Program-made: the position numbers and the translations under genes
Source of the DNA: Burkholderiaceae bacterium
GTDB taxonomy: Bacteria; Pseudomonadota; Gammaproteobacteria; Burkholderiales; Burkholderiaceae_E
Assembly: GCA_024235875.1 (NCBI GenBank)
Contig: JACKLP010000007.1
Span: 98,352-162,351, forward strand
DNA length: 64,000 nucleotides
Direction of reading: 5' to 3'
Notes under the pieces: generated by a model
The model's input: the letters and a program-made list of their open reading frames with translations, nothing else
The model's database searches: none
What the model was told of the DNA's origin: nothing
Part shown: positions 40,012 to 47,615 of the stretch, piece after piece
Layout: each line of letters opens with the position of its first letter
Numbering within the stretch: position 1 is the stretch's first letter

Positions 40012-40776
40012 TCAGCGAGAATGCGCGTCGAGCAATTGCGCGAATTGCGGCGGCGGCGCATAGCCCTGCAGTCGGCGACCGTCAGAGAAGAACAAGGTCG
40101 GCGTAGCCGACACCCCGAGCGACTGGCCAAGCGCGCGAATCCGTTCGAGCGAGTTCTTGCAGCTGCCATCGTTCTGCGGCACGCGACCGGTCAGCATCAG
40201 ATCGGTCCATGCCTTGACCGGTTCCTTCGCGCAAAGCGCCTTGCGGGCCTTGACGTCGGAGTCGGCTGCCAGGATCGGGTACACGAAGGTGTAGATCGTG
40301 ACGTTGTCGAGCGAGACGAAATCCTGGCGCAGCTTGCGGCAATAGCCGCAGTTCGGGTCTTCGAAGATCGCGATCTTGCGCTTGCCGTTGCCGCGTACCT
40401 GCTTGAGCGCGACATCCAGCGGCAGCTTGCTGAAATCGATCGCAAGGACTTCGTCCATTCGATCGCGCGTGAGATTCTTGCCGCTGGACATGTCGATCAT
40501 GTCGCCTTCGACCAGGATGAATCGAGCCGCCTCGTCGACATAGAAGAGGTCGTTCTGGATCCGGACCTCATAGAGCGTCGACAGCGGCGTGCGCCGGATC
40601 TCGGCTACCTGGTAACGGCCCTTGGTCCAGTTCTCGACCGCGCCCCTGATTTTTTCCGCAACCGGCTTCGATACCTGGTCTCCGATCTTCATGGCGGGTT
40701 CGGCAGCGTACCCGGCGGGCGACACCAGCCAGAACAATGCGGCGAAGGCCGCCGCCAGGAATCCGTTGAATTTCAT
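40012..40776 (-). CDS. dsbC: Thiol:disulfide isomerase DsbC/DsbG family
   Basis: Periplasmic disulfide isomerase, 254 residues. It has a Sec signal (FLAAAFAALFWLVSPAGYA before AEPAMK), an N-terminal dimerisation domain with STLYEVRIQNDLFYVDEAARF, and a thioredoxin domain with active site CGYC at residues 143-146 (FEDPNCGYCRKL) plus the cis-Pro loop SATPTLFF. A second Cys pair (CAKEP, GSCKN) matches the structural disulfide of DsbC. It converges on mltA with a 10-base gap and lies downstream of dctM. Confidence 0.93.
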   Translation of the reverse strand: MKFNGFLAAAFAALFWLVSPAGYAAEPAMKIGDQVSKPVAEKIRGAVENWTKGRYQVAEIRRTPLSTLYEVRIQNDLFYVDEAARFILVEGDMIDMSSGKNLTRDRMDEVLAIDFSKLPLDVALKQVRGNGKRKIAIFEDPNCGYCRKLRQDFVSLDNVTIYTFVYPILAADSDVKARKALCAKEPVKAWTDLMLTGRVPQNDGSCKNSLERIRALGQSLGVSATPTLFFSDGRRLQGYAPPPQFAQLLDAHSR

Positions 40777-40930
40777 CGACTGGAACCTCGTTTGAGTTGC
40801 GTCTTCCGAGGATCGGCTCCATCGCACCGTGGCCACGCCAAGCCAGCCCGCGACCTTCCCCAGGAACAGAGGCGCAGTATACGCCGAGCCCCGGAGCGGG
40901 CTTCTCGCATGAACAGGGGAGCCCCGCCCG

Positions 40931-42232
40931 CTAGCGCATCAGGCCGACCAATCCGATCGCGATCATGGGGAAGGCGAGCAGTAGCACCAACGCGATCAGA
41001 TCAGCGATCACGAAGGGGGTAACGCCGCGGAAGATCTTGGCGAGCTCGATGTCGGGCATGACGGTGCGCACCGTGAACACATTCATGCCGATCGGCGGCG
41101 TGATCAGGCCGAGCTCGACGACCAGCACCATCACGATGCCGAACCAGATCAGGTTCACGTCCATCGAGATCAGCGTCGGCAGGAACACCGGCACGATCAG
41201 CAGCAGAATGCCCACCGCCTCGAAGATCATGCCCATCAGGATGCAGATCACGCAGACAGCGATCACCACGCCCATCGGAGACAGATTCATGGCCTCGACC
41301 AGGTCGACCAGATCATTCGGGAGCCCGGAAAGATTGATGAAGTTCGCAAAGACCTGCGCGCCGAAGATCACGATGAACAGGGCGCCGGTCGTCTGGCATG
41401 CGTCGATCAGCGAGTCGACCCACTCCCGGACCGTTCTCAGTCGCCCGCGATACAGGGCGAAGGCCGCCGCGCCCGTCGCGCCGATGCCCGCGGCCTCGGT
41501 TGGCGTGAACACGCCGGCATAGATGCCTCCGAGAATCACCATGAACAGTGCAACGACCGGCCATACGTTCAGATAGGCCCGGATACGCTCGTGGCGAGGC
41601 AGTTCTTCGCCTGCGGCACCGGCCTCGGGTCGGCGCCGCACGACGACCGTCACGGCCAGCATGAAAAGGATCACCAGCAGCAATCCGGGCAGGATCCCGG
41701 CAATGAACAGCTTGCCGATGTCTTCTTCGGCGACCACGCCGTAGATCACCAACGGCACCGAAGGCGGAATCATGATGCCCAGCGTCCCGCCCGCGGCGAT
41801 CACGCCCGAAGAAAGGGCGTCATCGTAGCGATACCGTCGCATGTGCGGCATCGCCACCTTGGTCATCGTCGCGGCCGTGGCCAGCGACGAGCCCGAAACG
41901 GCCGCGAAACCTGCACACGCGAGCACCGTGGACTGGGCAAGCCCGCCCCGATACTTCCCCATCAGCGCATAGGCGGCTTCGAAGAGGTCCTCCGAGATGT
42001 TGGAGCGATGAATGAACACGCCCATCAGGAGGAACAAGGGGATTACGGACAACCCATAGCTCGCGCCAGTCTCCATGATCTGCTGCGACATCATCGTCAG
42101 CGCGGCGTGCCAGTCCCAGTCACGGGTATATGCGAACCCGCCCAGCCCGACGATCAGCGTCAGAAAACCCAGCGGCAGGCCCGCAAAGGACAGGGCCAGG
42201 AGAATCGCGAACCCGATCAGCGCCAGTGTCAT
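40931..42232 (-). CDS. TRAP transporter large permease subunit (DctM)
   Basis: A 433-residue transport subunit of standard size. Landmarks are LPLGFLTLIVGLGGFAY, SVIPLFLLMGVFIHRSNISEDLF, CAGFAAVSGSSLATAATMTKVAMP, GTLGIMIPPSVPLVIYGV, FTPTEAAGIGATGAA and ELGLITPPIGMNVFTV. Start ATG 42232; the frame upstream only reads through the dctQ end. It is the last gene of the sulfatase-dctP-dctQ-dctM unit. A 154-base gap without a recognised gene separates it from dsbC. Confidence 0.95.
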   Translation of the reverse strand: MTLALIGFAILLALSFAGLPLGFLTLIVGLGGFAYTRDWDWHAALTMMSQQIMETGASYGLSVIPLFLLMGVFIHRSNISEDLFEAAYALMGKYRGGLAQSTVLACAGFAAVSGSSLATAATMTKVAMPHMRRYRYDDALSSGVIAAGGTLGIMIPPSVPLVIYGVVAEEDIGKLFIAGILPGLLLVILFMLAVTVVVRRRPEAGAAGEELPRHERIRAYLNVWPVVALFMVILGGIYAGVFTPTEAAGIGATGAAAFALYRGRLRTVREWVDSLIDACQTTGALFIVIFGAQVFANFINLSGLPNDLVDLVEAMNLSPMGVVIAVCVICILMGMIFEAVGILLLIVPVFLPTLISMDVNLIWFGIVMVLVVELGLITPPIGMNVFTVRTVMPDIELAKIFRGVTPFVIADLIALVLLLAFPMIAIGLVGLMR

Positions 42233-42245
42233 GCGAGTCTTCCTG

Positions 42246-42779
42246 CTAGACCGAGGTCTGATTTGCGTTGACGTCGTTCGACGACGCGCCAGCCACATGC
42301 GTCTGGATGCCCAGACGCCCGCGCGTGTGAATCACGGCAAGCGCGAACAACACCAGGCCGATGATCGAGAGGACGGCGGCCGTCATCGGCTGATACCACT
42401 GGAGCACATCGAATACCGGGGTGCGCTTGCCGCTACGCAACAACGCGATGCCGTGCTCGAACAATTGCCAGGTGACGAGCAGGTAGCAGGCCAACGAGAA
42501 GCCGACGACGACCCAGCGCCGGAAGAACGGAAAATGGCGTTCGATCCAGGGATCGAACAGCGTGACCGTGATGTGGTCGTTTCGCGCGGTGACGAACGCG
42601 AGACCGGCAAAGATCGTCAGCACCATCAGGTGCTCGATGATCTCGGCGGCGCCGAAGACCGCCTTGTGGAAACCGTAGCGCCCGACGACGTCGACGAACG
42701 TCAGGATCATCATCGCCAACAAGCCGACTGCCGCAATGATGCCGAGCACCTGGGATACGGTCTTGATCAACCGGGACAT
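42246..42779 (-). CDS. TRAP transporter small permease subunit (DctQ)
   Basis: A 177-residue four-helix membrane subunit of normal size. It begins MSRLIKTVSQVLGIIAAVG and contains MMILTFVDVVGRYGF, FGAAEIIEHLMVLTIFAGLAFVT and ARNDHITVTLFDPW, all typical of DctQ. It lies 13 bases before dctM and after a 19-bp hairpin that separates it from dctP. Confidence 0.93.
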   Translation of the reverse strand: MSRLIKTVSQVLGIIAAVGLLAMMILTFVDVVGRYGFHKAVFGAAEIIEHLMVLTIFAGLAFVTARNDHITVTLFDPWIERHFPFFRRWVVVGFSLACYLLVTWQLFEHGIALLRSGKRTPVFDVLQWYQPMTAAVLSIIGLVLFALAVIHTRGRLGIQTHVAGASSNDVNANQTSV

Positions 42780-42798
42780 CTTCAGTCTCCGCGCGCGG

Positions 42799-42840
42799 TT
42801 CTCGCCCCGTTGCGCACAAGCGTGCGCAACGGGGCGAGAA
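42799..42840 (-). terminator. Large intercistronic hairpin between dctP and dctQ of the third TRAP locus
   Basis: A perfect 19-bp inverted repeat (42799-42817 with 42822-42840, 4-base loop) lies 10 bases after the dctP stop. It has no following T-run, so it probably stabilises the dctP mRNA or attenuates expression of the permease genes. Similar stems lie at the same place in the other two TRAP loci. Confidence 0.8.
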
Positions 42841-42850
42841 CTCGCCGCCA

Positions 42851-43903
42851 TTACTTCTTGATCTTCTTCATCTCGGCCGCGATCTGGGCCTGGTAGTACT
42901 CGATGACCGCATCGCCGTCCACGCCCATGGCCGCCACACGCTTCTTCCAGGCGTCATAGGCAGGCCGCCCCAGCGCGTCGAGCTGGCCCAGGAAAGACGC
43001 CGAGCCCTGGACCTCCTTGACGCCCGCCGACAGCACCTTTTCACGGCCCTTGACGAACTCCTTGTCCTGGTCCTGGCCGAACCAGCGCGCCATCTTCTCG
43101 CCGGTCACTGCCTTGATCGCGGCCTGGTCCTTCTTGGAGATCTTGGCCCACTTCTTCTTGTTGACGAAGAACGAGAACGTGGGCGTGAAGACCTTGCGAT
43201 CGAGCAAGGTGATCGACTTCGTGTACGAGGTCAACTTGAAGTTGTGGACCGAGGAGATCGGCACCCCGACGTAGCCGTCGACCACCCCCTTGGAGATCAC
43301 CTCGAGCATCTGTACCGCCGGCCCGACGACGACCGGCGATCCGGTTCGCTTGACCAGGTTGGCGACGATGCCGGGCAGCACCCACATCTTGCGGCCCGAG
43401 ATATCGGCGATCGATTCAATGGGCTTGTCGGTCATCGAGTAGAACTCGGCGCCGTTGCTCGCGTAAACGGTCAGCAGCTCGACCGGGCCGTACTCGTTCT
43501 TGCTCGCGAAGAACTTCTGGTAGGTGCGCCACAGGGCGACGCCCGGCGCCTCGGCGTTCTGGATACCGATGAACGGCAACTGGCCGACCTGGATTCCGGG
43601 CACCTTGTTGGCGATGAACGCATTGAACTGCAATGCACCGTCGGCGACGCCATTGACGACCGCATCGTATTGATCGGGCGGCGCAGCGAGGCTCTTGGGC
43701 GGAATGCGCATCTTGACGCGCCCGTCGGTCGCCGCGGCGATTTCCTTGGCCATGTGCGGCAGCCAGCGGCGGCAGACATAGTGCTGCGGCGGGAAAAAGC
43801 AATTGAACAGGATGGTCTCGGCCGCCTGTGCCGATTTGGGCATGTAGCCCCCGGCCAGCGCGGCGAATGCCGCCAGCCCCAGGACCTTGGTCGTCGTCTT
43901 CAT
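42851..43903 (-). CDS. TRAP transporter substrate-binding protein DctP family
   Basis: A 350-residue periplasmic receptor with signal peptide LGLAAFAALAGGYMPKSAQA before AETILFNCFFPPQHYV. The mature region has RVKMRIPPKSLAAPPDQYDAV, PIESIADISGRKMWVLPG, ISKGVVDGYVGVPISSVHNF and KISKKDQAAIKAVTGEKMA. Its ligand-binding residues differ from the other two receptors in the window. GGAGG lies upstream of the ATG at 43903. It follows the sulfatase gene by 88 bases, so the ligand may be a sulfate or phosphonate ester or its hydrolysis product. Confidence 0.94.
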   Translation of the reverse strand: MKTTTKVLGLAAFAALAGGYMPKSAQAAETILFNCFFPPQHYVCRRWLPHMAKEIAAATDGRVKMRIPPKSLAAPPDQYDAVVNGVADGALQFNAFIANKVPGIQVGQLPFIGIQNAEAPGVALWRTYQKFFASKNEYGPVELLTVYASNGAEFYSMTDKPIESIADISGRKMWVLPGIVANLVKRTGSPVVVGPAVQMLEVISKGVVDGYVGVPISSVHNFKLTSYTKSITLLDRKVFTPTFSFFVNKKKWAKISKKDQAAIKAVTGEKMARWFGQDQDKEFVKGREKVLSAGVKEVQGSASFLGQLDALGRPAYDAWKKRVAAMGVDGDAVIEYYQAQIAAEMKKIKK

Positions 43904-43991
43904 TTCTCTCCTCCTTGTCTCGCGGCCGATGGATGGCCGATTCCTGTGATCCCTGGCGGGCCATGCCATCTTCGGCCTGGCCCGAGGTCTG

Positions 43992-45560
43992 CTACCAGAC
44001 GCCGTAGAACACGCCCGCGCGCTTGTATGCGGCCGGGCCCGTGCCCTGCTCGATCTGCTCGAGCGTGATCGTGGTGCGTCGCTTGCAACGCGCGAGCCAT
44101 TCGAACAGATGCTCCTTCATCCGCTCGCGGACGCGCTCGAAGCGCGGATCCCGCCCGAGGTCATGCATCTCGAGGGGGTCCTCGCGCAGGTTATACAGCA
44201 TGGGGGGCAAGTCCTGCCACCAAACGTACTTCCACTCATGATCGCGAATCATCTTGCCATGGCATGCATCGGGCGCCCGGCCAAGCATGAGTCGCGCTTC
44301 CTTGAACGAGTAGTCGAGTTCGGAGACGACGGCGTCGCGCCACTGCGGCACCGACCCGCCCCGCAACAGCGGTAGCAGCGAGACCCCTTCGACACGATGG
44401 CGCTGCGGCGCGAGCCCGAAGGCGTCGAGGATCGTCGGCACCACGTCGACGGACTCCACGAAACGCTCTTCGCGCGTCCCACGTGTGGCATCGGCAGCAG
44501 AACTCGGGTCATATGCGATGAACGGGACCCGCTGCACGGTGTCGTAGAACATGTCCTTTTCGCCCAGCCAATGGTCGCCGAGGAAGTCGCCATGGTCGGC
44601 CGTGAAGATGACCAGCGTATCCCGGTCTCGTCCCGTGCGCTCGAGTACCTGCCAGAGTCGACCGATGTGGTCGTCTAGTTGCTTGATCAGTCCCTGGTAG
44701 GCGGGTCGCACGGTCGCGACGGCCTCGTCGGTGGCCATGCTGACCGACTCCTCGAGCCGCCGGTACGCCGCCAGCACCGGATGCGCATCGACCTTCTCGG
44801 CCTCTGTGCGCACGACCGGCAGGCAATCCGCCGGTGTATACATCGCGTGGTACGGTGCCGGCGCGACATAGGGCCAGTGCGGCTTGACGTAGGACAGGTG
44901 CAAGGCCCACGGCTCATCGCCCTTGCCCTCGATGAAGCGAATCGCCTGATCGGTCATGTACGCGGTTTCGGAGTGCTCCTCTTTCACGCGCGACGGGTGC
45001 TTCACGTAGCGCATGTTCCAACCGCTGCGAACCGAGCCCTCGTCGTCGACGACCGAAATCACGTAGTCGGTCCAGGGATGCTCGCTGGCATACCCTTTGG
45101 ATCGCAGCCAATCGCCATATCGGGTCCCGCCATGAGGCTCGTGGTGGCCATCGTAGCGGTCGACCTCCACGAAGCTTCCCCGCCGAATCAACACGCCCAA
45201 TTCGCTCTGGCCGTCGATGTCCAGGCGCGCCAGCCCCTCCTCATCCGGAATCACGTGGGTCTTGCCGGCCAGGACCAGCTCGCGTCCGGCATCACGCAGG
45301 TACTCGCCCAGGGTGCGCTCGCCGATCGGCAGCGGAACCCGGTTGTAGGTCGAGCAGTGGCTGCTGACATAGCGCCCGGTGTAGTAGCTCATTCGCGACG
45401 GCACGCAAACACCGGCCTGCACGAACGCGTTCTCGAACAACACGCCGCGTCGCGCGAGGGCGTCGATGTTCGGGGTCTCGAGATGCGGGTGTCCGTAGCA
45501 GGACAGATGATCCCAGCGAAGCTGGTCGCACATGATGAACAGGACGTTTCGGATGCTCAT
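43992..45560 (-). CDS. Type I sulfatase / phosphonate monoester hydrolase family
   Basis: Formylglycine-dependent hydrolase of the alkaline phosphatase superfamily, 522 residues. The N-terminus VLFIMCDQLRWDHLSCYGH gives the metal-binding Asp, and VCVPSRMSYYTGR holds the CxPSR signature with Cys52 as the residue converted to formylglycine. FTADHGDFLGDHWLGEKDMFYD supplies the other metal ligands. No signal peptide, so it acts in the cytoplasm, as many phosphonate monoester hydrolases and choline-sulfatases do. A maturase gene is not in the window. It is first in a unit with a TRAP transporter and divergent from a LysR regulator. Sulfate ester versus phosphonate/phosphate diester use cannot be decided. 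Confidence 0.92.
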   Translation of the reverse strand: MSIRNVLFIMCDQLRWDHLSCYGHPHLETPNIDALARRGVLFENAFVQAGVCVPSRMSYYTGRYVSSHCSTYNRVPLPIGERTLGEYLRDAGRELVLAGKTHVIPDEEGLARLDIDGQSELGVLIRRGSFVEVDRYDGHHEPHGGTRYGDWLRSKGYASEHPWTDYVISVVDDEGSVRSGWNMRYVKHPSRVKEEHSETAYMTDQAIRFIEGKGDEPWALHLSYVKPHWPYVAPAPYHAMYTPADCLPVVRTEAEKVDAHPVLAAYRRLEESVSMATDEAVATVRPAYQGLIKQLDDHIGRLWQVLERTGRDRDTLVIFTADHGDFLGDHWLGEKDMFYDTVQRVPFIAYDPSSAADATRGTREERFVESVDVVPTILDAFGLAPQRHRVEGVSLLPLLRGGSVPQWRDAVVSELDYSFKEARLMLGRAPDACHGKMIRDHEWKYVWWQDLPPMLYNLREDPLEMHDLGRDPRFERVRERMKEHLFEWLARCKRRTTITLEQIEQGTGPAAYKRAGVFYGVW

Positions 45561-45653
45561 CCCTTGCTGGCGCGACGGCGCCGGTCTCCTCTCTTCGAAT
45601 TGGGCGAGCATATCTGCCGCGCACCGGGACGCCTAGACGGTTCTTGTCGCACA

Positions 45654-45672
45654 TGATTACACTATGTAATCA
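45654..45672. promoter_or_regulatory. LysR-type operator in the sulfatase/LysR divergent promoter
   Basis: A perfect palindrome TGATTAC-ACTAT-GTAATCA contains T-N11-A in its centre, the classical LysR box. It lies 6 bases before the lysR start codon and 93 bases from the sulfatase start, so binding could repress lysR and activate the sulfatase-TRAP unit. Confidence 0.75.
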
Positions 45673-45678
45673 CACAGG

Positions 45679-46647
45679 ATGGCGGATTGGCCCATGACCC
45701 GAGGCCCCGACTTCACGCTTTGCCAGATCCGTGACCTGGTCCTGGCGGTCGAGAACGGCAGTATTCGCGCGGCCGCGCTCGCGTCCGATTGTTCCCAGGC
45801 CGCGATCTCGAGAAACATCTCGAGGCTCGAATCGCAACTGGGCGTCGAGTTGCTCGTGCGCTCGGCCAGCGGCATCTCCCCGACTGCAACCGGCCGGCGG
45901 CTGGCGGCGCGCGGACGCCTGATCCTCCGCGAATGCGAGCGGCTCGACGAAGAAGTGGACCTTGGGCGAAGCGGCGCCGATACCATGGTGAGCCTGGGCG
46001 TGTCCCCGGCGGCGGCGGTCCTGCTGGTGCCGCAGGCCGTGCGCGAGTTCGGTCGCCACTATCCGCGCGCGCAACTGCGATTGGCAACCGCGATCTACGA
46101 GAACATTCTGCCGCGACTGCGGCTGGGCGAATTCGACTTCGCGATCTCGCCCATCCCGGCCAGCCCGCTGCCCAACGACCTGCTGTCGACGTTCCTTTTC
46201 CGAAGTCGGCACGCAATCATCGGGCATTCGCAACATCCCGCGCGACGTGCGCGTTCACTGCGCGAGCTGATCGACGCTCGCTGGGTCGTCATCGGGTCGC
46301 CCGGCCAGCCAGGCGGGTCCATCACGATCGCGTTCCGCCGGCTCGGCCTGCCGGACCCTCACATCGTGGCGATCTGCGAGTCGCTGACCCAGGTCTTCGC
46401 GCTGCTGTCGGAGGGCGACGTCGTCGCATCGGTGCCCAGGATCCTGGTCGAGCGCGGGTTCAGCGGTCGCGACATCCGGGAGATCCCCGTGGCCGAGCCA
46501 TTGCCCGAATTCGATGTGTGCCTGCTGCGACGCCGAGGAGCACCGGAATCGGTGCCGGTGCGCACGATGGCCTCGATCGTCGCCTCGTATGCTGCGATCC
46601 TGCGAGGCAATCCTGCGCCCGCGGGCTCGATCCCGGCCCACCGGTGA
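45679..46647 (+). CDS. LysR-family transcriptional regulator
   Basis: A 322-residue regulator with an N-terminal winged helix (CQIRDLVLAVENGSIRAAAL followed by AISRNISRLESQLGVELLVR) and a two-lobed effector domain with DFAISPIPASPLPNDLL. The start chosen is ATG 45679; ATG 45694 is also possible. It is divergent from the sulfatase-TRAP unit and likely controls it, the usual LysR arrangement. The effector may be a sulfate ester, sulfate or a hydrolysis product. It is not close enough to CysB to call it. Confidence 0.93.
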   Translation: MADWPMTRGPDFTLCQIRDLVLAVENGSIRAAALASDCSQAAISRNISRLESQLGVELLVRSASGISPTATGRRLAARGRLILRECERLDEEVDLGRSGADTMVSLGVSPAAAVLLVPQAVREFGRHYPRAQLRLATAIYENILPRLRLGEFDFAISPIPASPLPNDLLSTFLFRSRHAIIGHSQHPARRARSLRELIDARWVVIGSPGQPGGSITIAFRRLGLPDPHIVAICESLTQVFALLSEGDVVASVPRILVERGFSGRDIREIPVAEPLPEFDVCLLRRRGAPESVPVRTMASIVASYAAILRGNPAPAGSIPAHR

Positions 46648-46667
46648 GGCCGTAGAATCCGGTCGCC

Positions 46668-46695
46668 TCGACAGCGAGCTTCGCGGTGATATACT
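46668..46695 (+). promoter_or_regulatory. Promoter of tRNA-Phe
   Basis: TCGACA (46668-46673), 16-base spacer, TATACT (46690-46695), 22 bases before the tRNA. The -10 is strong and the position fits a short tRNA leader. Confidence 0.6.
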
Positions 46696-46717
46696 TCGGC
46701 GCTCGCGAATGCGGCAA

Positions 46718-46793
46718 GGCCAAGTAGCTCAGTTGGTAGAGCAGCGGATTGAAAATCCGCGTGTCGGTGGTTCGATTCCGCCCTTGGCCACCA
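46718..46793 (+). tRNA. tRNA-Phe (anticodon GAA)
   Basis: 76-base cloverleaf beginning GGCCAAGTAGCTCAGTTGG, anticodon loop ATTGAAAAT, T-loop GGTTCGATTCC and encoded 3' CCA. A single tRNA gene between the lysR and crotonase genes. Confidence 0.98.
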
Positions 46794-46812
46794 TCCTGGC
46801 GCAACCGGCCGA

Positions 46813-46833
46813 TCCCTCGCATTCAACGAGGGA
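46813..46833 (+). terminator. Weak hairpin after tRNA-Phe
   Basis: Inverted repeat TCCCTCG / CGAGGGA with a 7-base loop, 20 bases after the tRNA. No T-run follows. Probably ends the tRNA transcript or protects its 3' end. Confidence 0.45.
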
Positions 46834-46886
46834 ATCCTGCGACAAGACTTGCATCGACCTCGGAACGCCATTGGCGCCTTTCGGGC

Positions 46887-47615
46887 TCAGTGCTTGCGCT
46901 TCATTGCCGTTGCGGTGTTTACCATCGAGTGCAGGCTGCGCGCATAGTCGATCGCGCCCTGCTCGTCCATGCCTGGCGCGACCCGCAGGTACTCCTTGAG
47001 CCCTCGGATTGCCGGACGTGGTCGTCCAAGCAACATTGCACAATATGCTTCGGCTTCGGCATCGAGGTCGGCCGCCGGCACGACATCGCTGACCAGTCCG
47101 TATTGCATCGCCCGGTTCGCATCGATGAACCGGCCCGAATAGGCCATCCACAGGATCGCGTTCCGGTTGAGCCGATCGTAGAGGGCCGACATGACCATGG
47201 TCGGCATCACGCCGTGCTCGATCTCGGGAATGTTGAACCTTGCCGTCTCGCTCGCGATCGACACGTCGCATAGTGCGGCGACCGCGGTCCCGTAGCCCAT
47301 TGCGCGACCTTCGATCGCGGCGACCACGGGAACTTGCGCTGCTCGCAGCGCCTTGTAGCTATTGAATACGGGGTCGTACTCGGGACGACGCTCGTATGCC
47401 TCGGTCGCCGGCGGGCCGGCCGCATCGCGGACGCGACCGGTACAGAAGTCCGGGCCGGCACTGCGCAGCAGCACCGCGTCGGATGTCTCGTGCGCAGCCA
47501 ACACGGCGTTCGCCAATGCCGTTGCCATGCTGTCGGAGACGCCGCAATCCGCGGTACGCGCGAACGTGATGCGCAGGAGCCGCCCATCCTGACGAATCTC
47601 GAGCGGTAGTGTCAT
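46887..47615 (-). CDS. Crotonase-family protein with altered catalytic residues
   Basis: A 242-residue member of the enoyl-CoA hydratase/isomerase superfamily. It keeps the fold (DFCTGRVRDA for the oxyanion hole; VVAAIEGRAMGYGTAVAALCD) and the second Glu in FNIPEIEHGVM, but the first catalytic Glu of GGGCE is Ala here. A single Glu is usual in isomerases and some other crotonases, so hydratase activity is doubtful. Its ATG overlaps the stop of the molybdenum hydroxylase large subunit (ATGA), so the two are translationally coupled and probably work in one pathway. An open frame continues upstream only inside the large-subunit gene. Confidence 0.88.
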   Translation of the reverse strand: MTLPLEIRQDGRLLRITFARTADCGVSDSMATALANAVLAAHETSDAVLLRSAGPDFCTGRVRDAAGPPATEAYERRPEYDPVFNSYKALRAAQVPVVAAIEGRAMGYGTAVAALCDVSIASETARFNIPEIEHGVMPTMVMSALYDRLNRNAILWMAYSGRFIDANRAMQYGLVSDVVPAADLDAEAEAYCAMLLGRPRPAIRGLKEYLRVAPGMDEQGAIDYARSLHSMVNTATAMKRKH

